From: Linum tenue
Taxonomy: Eukaryota > Streptophyta > Magnoliopsida > Malpighiales > Linaceae
Direction: 5' to 3'
Length of the DNA: 64,000 bases
NCBI GenBank assembly: GCA_946122785.1
Contig: CAMGYJ010000008.1
Location: forward strand, 14,905,475 to 14,969,474
How positions within the stretch are numbered: the stretch's first letter is position 1; each line of letters begins with the position of its first letter. The notes beneath the pieces were generated by a model that ran no database searches, had not been told where the DNA came from, and saw only the letters and a list, made by a program, of their open reading frames with translations. The position numbers and the translations under genes were made by a program. Below are positions 55,505 through 64,000 of this stretch, in pieces.

Positions 55505-55945
55505 CGCTACTGAGTAGAAGCGAGCTATCGTGCCCATTTGATCTCAAATTGCTTACCATGATTGAACACGAGTGAATTGGGAACGCCAAATCGCGTTGGT
55601 ATGTTGTGTTTTAAGAAACGAGTGACTTGTTGCGCGGTAATTGATGCAAGTTCCTCGGCTTCAATCCACTTAGTAAAGTAGTCGACCGCCAGTATGATGT
55701 ACTTGCGCTTGCCTCTTGCTGTTGGGAAGGGCCCAAGAGGTCTACTCTCCATTGTGCGAACGGCCATGGGCTCCTGTTGCCCTGGAGTTTCGCAAATGGT
55801 ATGTGATGTTGTCGTGCGTTAACTTCGCATATGTGGAACCGGTCGACAAACTTCTTTGTATCCTTCTTGATTCGTGGCGAGTAATACCCATGGAGTAGAA
55901 TGGTGCGATCCATGCTAACCGAACCCCAAAACAACTCCTTCCCAA
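55505..55945 (-). pseudogene. Gypsy integrase fragment
   Basis: The minus strand reads GYYSPRIKKDTKKFVDRFHICE (zinc-finger region). After a frameshift near 55760 it reads GPFPTARGKRKYIILAVDYF and TKWIEAEELASITAQQVTRF, the integrase core up to the second acidic region, where the motif is FNHGKQF instead of D-N/R-G. It comes from a different gypsy lineage than the Athila-like element and is in opposite orientation. Both ends are truncated. Confidence 0.85.
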
Positions 55946-57060
55946 TAATTAACTAGCCTATTCCTAATCTCAAAGCCCATCCCAAAATAACATCATCAAT
56001 CCTTCCCCCTCAAAGAACCTTGTCCGCAAGGTTTTGATGTTAACAAATTCCGCGAGGGACGATGATGATGACAACTGCAACTTTTAAGACAGCATCGCGA
56101 TTGTCGCCTCCTAAACTTCCAGTTCTCGGTGCGTCACTTGTTATTCTTCCTTGTATTGGCCAAGACTCCCAATGTGGTCCCTTGAGCATAGGCAGGAAAA
56201 AGTTTATTCCCATAGTATACTTAGGGGTTGGGTTAAATGGAAAAAAATGTGGAAGCTTTCCACCACAGTCACCACCCTTTCCCCAAGCAAGAGTCTACCG
56301 AGGGTTCCTAGTGAATGAATCAGGAATGGAAGGTCCGTGCGACCTCTGCTTTGCCCACACCCTTCTTCTCGTTAACTTGCGTGTTAGGCGCGGCCTCCCG
56401 TATGAACCCAGAAAGCGTCTCTCCCCTCCGGCAACCCTACGTTCTCAGCGAATCCCACCGCCGCCAAGATTGAATTCCGTCCTAGGCTCTTATTCGCCAG
56501 AGCTCGAGTCTCGCAGCCGCATCAATGAATTCACCGATTGTCATTTGTCACAACCCCAACCCCTCCGCGTTGTCCAAACGTCGGAATTCCAAAAACGAAG
56601 CCGGAGCATTCAAGGAGCGTGTTTTGATGATATGGTCAAATAAAAGGGTTAGCTATGGGGTAGTTTGGATGAACAGACATGACGATGGCCTTAGAAATAG
56701 GATAGTCGAATTGGGGTGTGAGATGCTGATGATACATTAATTCGAACCAAATTAAAATAACATGAAATTTTTGTTTATAACTTATATATTTTTTGGGTGT
56801 TCAATTATAGATCTTTACAAAGTAAGGTATCATACATAACGTTAATCATTATTAGAGGACTTCATAGCAAGAATAATTAATTAATGGGTGCAAGTAGTAA
56901 TTAAATTTATTAATTTTATCATAATTTATAATGAATGTTAGATTAGATCAACAGTGGAAAGAACCGGAGCATACCAGTCGTATCGGCTGAAGCTGATCTA
57001 AGTACATCTAACGGTTAGATCACCTGATGTATACTATCCGTCTGACGTACACCAGTCATT
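55946..57060. other. Possible retroelement debris, no gene recognised
   Basis: CCCCCTCAAAGAACCTTGTCC (56005-56025) resembles leader sequences of plant gypsy elements. A 193-codon plus-strand ORF (56062-56643) has no recognisable domain. The rest is AT-rich. Confidence 0.35.
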
Positions 57061-57061
57061 A

Positions 57062-57105
57062 CTATATATATATAGTATACTATACTATACTATACTTTAA
57101 GGCCT
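57062..57105. repeat. (TA)n/(TATAC)n microsatellite
   Basis: A TATATATATA run followed by several ACTAT/TATAC pentamers. Confidence 0.8.
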
Positions 57106-58234
57106 TGAAAAGCAGCCTTAACGACATCGTATGAACCCGAAACCCATGTCATCTTGTAGATGAAGTTTTTATCTTCAAAATAACACCATAACCTCTCATT
57201 TCCATTAACCCAATTGGAAGAACCAAGCTCCCAATGTTGGCTACCTGAACACATCAATATACTTAGCCAAAATTCCAAATTGTTCAAATGAGTTGGGCTA
57301 GCTTCTTGGGTAGGTAATTCTAGCTTGGCAATGATGCAATTCTTGGGTGTATCATATATAGGATAGAAAACCCTAAGAACTATCCTAGTCCTAGCCGAAA
57401 CCCACCACTCTTAGACCATTCGGCCACTCTATCCTAGTCCTAACCTCATCACATGCTTTGACGATTCAGAAGCTTTACCCTTGAATTATCAAACCTTTTG
57501 TATTCTCAAGTCTGGTCCTCTACCACAGTTGTTGAACTTTCTGTCAGGAGCGGTATAAATATCACCCCAGCGAGTGAGCTTAGAGAGTTGGAAAAGGAAA
57601 AAAAGAATGCTATTTGACTTGATTTCTCACTACAAAGAAATGGGCCTAGCCCAGGGGTTTCCTTCCAGGGGTTTCCTTAACCGCTGCCGGGCTTTTATAT
57701 TGGTAACTTTGGCAGCCAATCCAGCAGCGGTCATTGCACCCGCTGAGAAGCCCAATTACCTTTTGCTGAAAATGTTTTCCTGATTCCTCTATCTTCCCAA
57801 AATCAATTTCTTTTCTCCCTACTCCAGCTAGTCGAACCCTAACACCGCCGTAGACGATACCCTCAATCTCTGAAACAATCCATGTCTGTGCCCCTCTTTC
57901 TCTCACCTTCGTGACTTGAAACTTAGACATCTGATAGCTCACTAGCTCTACGTCGTCCCTGTGTAGCTTGCTATTCAGATGAACTCACAATCTCTGATCA
58001 AATCTCTTTCTCCGCATGGTGCTCTGGCTTTGTGGAATCCTGGTTCGGCCGTCATTTTCCGTCTATCTGTTCTGCATTCATATATTCTCAATTGATAGTA
58101 AGAACTCGCCTATTTGATTGCTTGCTTTCTTTCTCTGTATTTGACTTAGGTTTTTGGTGAATATCTTTCTCTCTCTTGGTCAATCGGCTTCTAGCACGAA
58201 GGAAGCAGAGTCGATAAGGAATTGAAACTTCAGT
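57106..58234. other. Possible promoter and leader of the 58-61 kb locus
   Basis: GC content rises from about 57500 and CTCTCT pyrimidine patches appear, as in plant leaders, but no start codon could be fixed. Short ORFs here show no motif. Confidence 0.3.
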
Positions 58235-61110
58235 TTTGACAAGGATGGGGATGAATTCATGCTTGGGGTGTGCGCTGAGGAGATGCGGGATGCGGAGACT
58301 CCAATTAGGGTTTGTTATTTGAGATTTTTGGATTATTGAATTCGTAGCAGTTATAATTACCTAGGTATGATTAGAATTCTGCATTATATCGACTGCAATT
58401 CAGACCTTCCCTGCTGTAATGGTAGGTGTCGGTTTCTCTATTCGTTTATTCAGAATTAAGCATATGTTATATAGATGGCGCTTGCATGATTTTCCTTTCC
58501 TTTCCCCTCATTTTCCTATCATTTTGTTTTGTTTACCTTGTAAGATATAATGAGACATAATCACATAGCTTCAGTTTTCGGTGTTCCTTTGTTATTGTGA
58601 AATCTTTGGGTTTTGTACTTAGTTTCTGTTTGGTAACTCATAGCCTTCAAGTTTAAGTTAGAGAAGTGTCTCCTTCATTCAGTTTATGTTTATTGCTTTT
58701 TATCTTATCTGGTATAAGTTAGAGAAGCGCCTGCTGGGTCTGATATGGTTTCTAAATTGAAACTATTGCAGGCAATATTTCCTGATGATATAGCTCGATT
58801 CAAGCATGCATACTCTGTCAATACTTCAGGGACTTACGATGAGGAAGAGAAAGAAGCCCTCACCATCCTTATAGCAAAGAGTCGCTTGAGTATAGTGGGG
58901 CTTTCCCACCTTTCAAGGTAGAACCCCAATAATATAAACAACTTTGATGTTATCCTCTGTTTAACAAAGAATGGTAATTGATGATTCATTGATGTGTAGT
59001 AGTTGCAGTGTTCTTTGTGTGTAGCTGTGTTGTTGTTGCCCATGCAAGAATATATCGATTGTAGCACTTAAACTGCGATTCAGCTTTTGGGAACTTTTAT
59101 AGATACCACTGCAGAGTGTCTAGTGGGTTCTGTGATCTCATTAATTGGGTTTCATTTTAATAAGCAGGATTTGGTTTCATCAAAGTCTAATGTTGCTACT
59201 TGTGATAATTTCCCCCTGTTTCTGGGCTACTTATGTATGAATCATATTCCCTTGCAGGATATTATAACAAAGAATTGTCAAGATGTACACTTGGTTCATG
59301 TTCTGATTCTGTTTTAGCTAATGTGTTGTTTGGTAGCTGGGAAAATCGTATAATAAGAAGGGAAATTTTGGTATGAAAGAGCAGGTGTATCTATAGGATA
59401 TATTCCTTTTGTTATGCTTGAGCTTGATTGTTCAGAGGATGCATTTGACTTCATCTCGATAGCTTTGTATATGAAGCTCCTTCATTTGTGTTACTTTCAC
59501 AATTAACTAAAGTTCATTCTTGAAAGCTGCAGCCTACGGCGTTTGACATGGATAGATACTTTTCCTAGCTATATGCATGCTAAAGTTCTGTGTTTTTATT
59601 GGTTTTTAAGTAGCCAGCGAATGAATTTGTCTATATGCAGATATATGGAGCTGTCTGATTGGCCAGATGCAACTAAACTTGCTAGCAAGTACCTCACTGA
59701 ACTGAAGCAGGTAAGTCAACTTAATCCAACACTCAGTTCAGGTGAAAGCCTCAACAGATTATGAATATGAAGGAGGAGGTACAAACGACTCATATTTTCC
59801 TCCAAGTCTTATTCGGTTTCTATCTTTCTTTATGTTATTGACCTGAATTTCTTGGACAGAGGGGTCTCAAATGGACAAGGCCGAGGTCGCGGTGGCAAAG
59901 AAGGTCAAGGGCAGAGGTAGTACCAAACACCCTAATGCTTATTGTATATTATGCAGTTTATCTCGAGGCATTTCCATCTCATGATGTTACTTTTTTATTG
60001 ACTATGTCCGAATCTTTTTCAGGGAATGTATATGTGTCTGTTGAGTACGAAGATGGTGGTTCTCTAGCTAAATCATTAAGGTATGAGAAATATAGGTTCA
60101 TTTAATTATCTTTACACTAATACATTTATTCTTCCATTGCATTCACCATCTTAGTCATGTTTACACAATTATGCACTTCTGCTTTGTATTTTGCTCTTCT
60201 GCTATGTTGTGTTCAAGATGTGCAAGCTTCCTTGCTATTGGTTAGTTGCTAAATCATTAAGGTATAAATGCTATTTTGGTTCTTATAATCACAGTACATA
60301 TATTTGTTCTTAAGAAACTAAAGCTTAAGAATTTGATGTCCCTTAGGATAGAAAGCTGAGGTGTCAAGGTTAGGAAACTAGCTAGTCTTCTAAGTTTGTA
60401 ATTTCTTAAATCTTACAATAGTTATCTTTACAATTATGGGTATGCTATGCTTAGTAATGGTTAAGTATAGTCCCAGAAAGGAGCAATCTGATATGTCTTA
60501 TAATTGTGTATAGGAAAAGGCACATAGTCTTCGACAAGAAGAGGTCTTCTGATAATCAATAGATATTTCAGAAACTGCATAGGCCAGAGCATCCTGGGAG
60601 GGTTTGTTTAATAAAGAGGTCAGGGGAGGGGTCAATAGATGATTCATTTTGTGCACCATCTTCATCAAGTCAAAGTGCTACACGGGCTAATGAAAGGTAA
60701 GTAAATACAACTTATATGTTGGCTTGGTCTTGTATCATTATCTCTTGAATCATCCTTGCTTGACCAATAGTTCATTTTCTTGTTGATGAGAGTTTTTTGT
60801 TTGATCACACATGCTTCTCCCTGGTTTCATAAGGTCTCTGTTTCATTTTGAAGCCTAGCTGAAAGGAGTTGTGGGGCTGGCTATGGGTTTGCTTTCTGAT
60901 TGACAATTTTCTACTTGCATGATGTAGGCATACCCACAAAGGAGGGAGGGAGAGATAGAGAGATGAGAGGGGTGGGGGTGGGGAAGGAAGAAGAAGATCA
61001 ATAATCTAATCTGTTTATTAGTGGTTTCCCACTTTCACATAGTAGCTAACCAATAATATGTTTGTTTTGGTTGGCTTTGTAACAGGATAAGCTGAGCTGT
61101 TGGTGATTCA
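58235..61110 (+). pseudogene. Unidentified multi-exon plant gene, probably decayed
   Basis: Three exons join in frame with consensus splice sites. One ends FDKDGDEFMLGVCAEEMRD...TPIR (58235-58311, donor AGG|GTTTGT). The second is AIFPDDIARFKHAYSVNT to SHLS (58771-58918, acceptor TTGCAG|GCA, donor TCAAG|GTAGAA). The third is YMELSDWPDATKLASKYLTE (59631-59710, acceptor ATGCAG|A, donor AAGCAG|GTAAGT). Later candidates are an Arg/Gly-rich exon (59862-59916), one with VYVSVEYEDGG (60023-60080), one rich in Ser (60512-60699) and a last exon from 61085. These later exons do not stay in one frame and the 60512 exon has an in-frame TAG. I do not recognise the family. It could be a pseudogene, a gene with other exon borders, or a partial copy. 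Confidence 0.45.
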
Positions 61111-61299
61111 GAAGAAAGGATTTGGCTGCAACTTTATCTTTGTTCAAACTTTTATGTTTTAAATTACTGTGAGTAACGTAGACTTGGAAGGTACTGCTAA
61201 TATGTGTTAAAAAATTGAAAGTTGTAGCAGATTGCAGGGATTCTAGAATTTATGAAAAAATTTACTTTCTCCATCAGCTTGTAAAAACGATCGTTAAAA

Positions 61300-61650
61300 A
61301 TTGTAGTTAAATATGGTTTCCCGGGGGTTTAGGGATGTTGTTAACTGTTCGGCCGAAGTGTCATGTAGCAGGGGTTCAAAAACCGTCACGGAACAATCCG
61401 CGACTGCTGCAAAATTTCCTATCCAATGACACAGAAAACACCAATAGCAACGATATATCTCCGCTGCAGAAAAACCTCGCAAGAACATACACCACCGGTT
61501 GGGCTAACCCCTGCCATAAATTTGCGGCGGTGGTTGTTGCGGCGGTTTGGCCGCGGTTACAAAAACCCCAGCCGGAAAGGTTAGCAGCGGTGTTTTTCGT
61601 TGCTAAATACAAAAAATACCCATGCTATAGGTGTTTTATTTTGTAGTGTC
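61300..61650. mobile_element. CACTA-like terminal fragment
   Basis: Read from 61650 on the minus strand the sequence begins CACTACAAAATAAAACACC, a CACTA-type terminus, followed by GC-rich ACCGCCGC/GCGGCGG repeats. The opposite terminus is not evident. A second similar end (CACTGCTACAGAAAAGC, from 61703) lies just outside. Confidence 0.45.
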
Positions 61651-61703
61651 TGACCGAGATTTGTCTCTGATTTTTCTTGAACTAAGCTTTTCTGTAGCAG
61701 TGT

Positions 61704-62045
61704 AGTGGCACATGGGCTAGGATGGATTAAGGTGACTAAGTGGTTCCTAAGTGAATTTCAACTTTTCAACTTCATTTAAATCTAATCGTCTAAATTAATT
61801 TAATTTAGTGAAAGTTAATGTGGTAATTGAATGTTTTTTTTAATTTTAATTCGGTAATCATTAAAAGAATTTCTCGCCACCTTCCCTACCAGGCGGAAAT
61901 CTGCTGGTCAGGAAATAACCGATGTCCCTTTCCTTCTCGCTGGCGTCCTGCACCTTGCGCCAATTTTCTTTGCGGATTCACACACAGAGAGAGAGAATTT
62001 CTAAAGTCGTGGGAGGGTTTCTCGACGGCATCACCATACCATTTA
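61704..62045. other. Intergenic sequence
   Basis: A short GC-rich patch (61870-61960) stands in AT-rich DNA. No coding or RNA feature was supported. Confidence 0.35.
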
Positions 62046-62640
62046 TGATTTTTATTGGTCAATTTTGTAATATTTGTAATTCTGGTTTGTAATGTTTAAC
62101 CATTTGGTTTATAACGTTTATCATTCTAGTTTTTCATTTTTGTATATTATGTTTGTAATTTTTATATGATTAGTTATTATATATTGTAATTTGTTATGTT
62201 TTTTTAGTTTGTATATTTTATGTTATAATATGTATACTTTGTATTTACTGATTTGTAAATACAAGTTTACTAATTTTTATTGTAAGTAGCTCTGTACGGT
62301 TAGTATACTTTGTAATATTTGTAAACTTGGTCATTTTTGTTTAATTATATTTGTAATGATTATATGACTAAAAAACAGCCTAGTTGACTTTGGGACGGAA
62401 GTCCTCTATATAGGAATGAAGCCTCCAAAGTTAACTTGTATGTTTCTCTCTTTTGTATTGTTTGTCGGTCTAGTTTGTCGTTTTTGTCCACCATGATTGT
62501 TATGTTTGTATTGTTCCTATGTTTTGTATGGTTTGTACATCTTGTTTGTATGATTTGTCATTCTAGTTTGTAATGTTTGTATGGTTTGTATTGTTTGTAT
62601 TGTTTGTATGGTTTGAGAATGTGTTTTTCTTAATTTTTTC
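62046..62640 (+). repeat. TTTGTAT/TTTGTAA low-complexity array
   Basis: Phrases such as TTTGTAATGTTTG and TGTATGGTTTGTATTGTTTG recur irregularly over 600 bp on one strand. This looks like decayed simple-sequence expansion. 62640-63200 is AT-rich and leads into the promoter of the next gene. Confidence 0.65.
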
Positions 62641-63212
62641 CAATTAATTTTTTTCATTTTTTCTTAAAAAAATTCCACGATTAATTAAAATAATTGTGCC
62701 TATCTAAAAGAATCTTCATGTTATATGACATGCCATCAATCAATTGTATTGGTCATTAAACACTAACGATCAAAACTAATGGAGACAAAACATTATGTCA
62801 GAATATTCATTTCGAAAATTTTATGCTTGAAATTACACGATTTGTAAAGTTCAAGTGTTCTAATAGTATTTGTCATAAAAATTAGATACTGCAACATAGA
62901 GAAGAAAAGATTAGATGCACAAGAGACCACTAATTAGTAATTACAGACCCAACCAATTGTATTCGTATGGTTAGTGGGTCTCCATCTGCTTTCTTTCAGC
63001 AACGCAAAAGAAGATAGGGTGAAAATGGAAGAAAACGAATATTAAATCGTATAATTTTTGTCATACCAAATGTAGGTCAAGAAGATAGGAAGAAGATGGA
63101 AGAAAATGATAAATATTTTCATTCACGTTTTTTTCTAACCAAATTAGGTATCAATTTCCCCGTAATTCAAACCAGATCCTTCTACCTCCCAATCCCCCAA
63201 CATCTCACTCCA

Positions 63213-63219
63213 TATATAA
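63213..63219 (+). promoter_or_regulatory. TATA box of the enoyl-CoA isomerase gene
   Basis: TATATAA in CATATATAAGAAGCC lies 118 bp before the ATG. A leader of about 85-90 nt would start near 63245-63250. Confidence 0.65.
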
Positions 63220-63336
63220 GAAGCCATTTTCACTAGCTTACCGTAACTCAATATTCATGCACTTCCACACGTAACAACACTTACACATCAGCACATAATT
63301 ACTCCTAGATCTCCCAACAAAAAGAACGCCGCCAAA

Positions 63337-64000
63337 ATGTGCACGCTAGAGAAGCGCGGCAATCTCTTCATCCTAACACTGACCGGCGACAGCGACGACG
63401 ACCACCGTCTCAACCCGGCCTTACTCGCCACCATCCTCTCCTCCCTCCGCGAAGCCAAATCCCAGGCCACCAGAGGCTCGGTCCTCATCACCACATCCCA
63501 GGGCAAGTTCTTCTCCAACGGCTTCGATCTGGGCTGGGCCCAATCCGCCGGGTCCAGGCCCGAGTCCGCCAAGCGGCTCCACCAAATGGTCCAATCATTC
63601 CAGCCCATCGTCGCCGAGCTGATCTCCCTCCCGATGCCCACCATCGCCGTCGTCCAGGGCCACGCGGCCGCGGCCGGGTTCGCCCTCGCGCTGTGCCACG
63701 ACTACGTGTTGATGAGGAGCGATAAGGGGGTTCTGTACATGAGCGAGGTGGACTTGGGGCTTCCGCTGCCGGAGTATTTCGGTGTGTTGTTTAGGGCGAA
63801 GGTGGGGTCGGTTTCGGCCCGGCGGGACGTGCTTTTGGGAGGAATGAAGATTAGGGGAGCGGAGGCGGTGAGGCTGGGGATTGTGGATGGAGCGCATGAG
63901 GGAGAGGAGGAGGTGAAGGAGGCTGGGATGCGGCTGGGGGAGGAGTTGGGGAACCGGAAGTTGGACGGCGGGGTTTACGGAGAGATGAGGAAGGGTTTGT
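63337..64000 (+). CDS. Enoyl-CoA delta-isomerase (ECI), peroxisomal type, partial
   Basis: The first 221 codons are open without an intron and run off the window. The N-terminus MCTLEKRGNLFILTLTGD is characteristic of plant ECI proteins, crotonase-superfamily enzymes that shift cis-3 or trans-3 double bonds to trans-2-enoyl-CoA so that unsaturated fatty acids can enter peroxisomal beta-oxidation. The oxyanion-hole segments are visible as NGFDL (residues 61-65) and GHAAAAG (108-114), followed by YMSEVDLGLPLPEYF, which holds the acidic catalytic position. The peroxisomal targeting tripeptide would be at the C-terminus, beyond the window. Related plant paralogues include one implicated in indole-butyrate metabolism, so the exact substrate is open. 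The ATG context is GCCAAAATGTG, and the coding part is much richer in GC than its flanks. Confidence 0.92.
   Translation, partial: MCTLEKRGNLFILTLTGDSDDDHRLNPALLATILSSLREAKSQATRGSVLITTSQGKFFSNGFDLGWAQSAGSRPESAKRLHQMVQSFQPIVAELISLPMPTIAVVQGHAAAAGFALALCHDYVLMRSDKGVLYMSEVDLGLPLPEYFGVLFRAKVGSVSARRDVLLGGMKIRGAEAVRLGIVDGAHEGEEEVKEAGMRLGEELGNRKLDGGVYGEMRKGL

Overview
This window looks like a piece of a eudicot plant nuclear genome, dominated by transposable elements. The evidence is intron-containing plant-family genes with TATA boxes, plant L1-type LINEs, an Athila-like Ty3/gypsy element, Ty1/copia, Mutator-like (MULE), hAT and CACTA elements, and no bacterial-style gene organisation. I cannot name the species. 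No tRNA, rRNA or CRISPR was seen.

Three loci look like ordinary host genes. Two are minus-strand paralogues encoding 2-oxoglutarate/Fe(II)-dependent oxygenases of the 'ACC oxidase homolog'/desacetoxyvindoline-4-hydroxylase-like type (15737-17553 with two exons; 25065-26356 with three exons). They form a local duplicate pair about 7.5 kb apart that differs by one intron. The third is the 5' part of an intronless peroxisomal-type enoyl-CoA delta-isomerase gene running off the right edge (63337-64000). A plus-strand exon/intron locus at about 58.2-61.1 kb has spliceable coding exons but could not be identified and its later exons look decayed.

Region by region: 1-1040 is the end of a CACTA element. 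1.06-5.05 kb is a degenerate MULE with a broken MuDR-type transposase and a convergent plant-mobile-domain fragment. 6.46-6.84 kb is a small hAT element. 7.39-12.66 kb is a Pack-MULE-like element that carries a carboxylesterase gene fragment and holds a nested, gag/protease-only LTR retrotransposon and a MITE. 12.7-15.2 kb holds a TRIM-like candidate and a large direct repeat. 18.2-24.8 kb is a mosaic of a ~240-bp repeat, hAT-like debris and another long-TIR MULE. 26.6-27.7 kb is a TIR element packed with the GGTCGACC motif. 28.3-32.6 kb is a 5'-truncated LINE split by a foldback MULE. 34.4-41.3 kb is a nearly complete LINE with a 15-bp target-site duplication. 41.9-45.3 kb is a truncated copia element with an extra ORF between pol and its 3' LTR. 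45.3-55.4 kb is an Athila-like element whose integrase is interrupted by a hAT insertion. 55.5-55.9 kb is a further gypsy integrase scrap.

The main value of the window is its nested insertion history. Nine elements can be bounded to the base by direct target-site or terminal repeats, and several are informative about mechanism: gene capture by a MULE, a non-autonomous foldback MULE whose terminal sequence resembles the end next to a transposase 25 kb away, intron loss between paralogues, and a third ORF in a copia element. I saw no convincing new multi-gene system. All boundaries and family calls come from reading the sequence; no database search was made.
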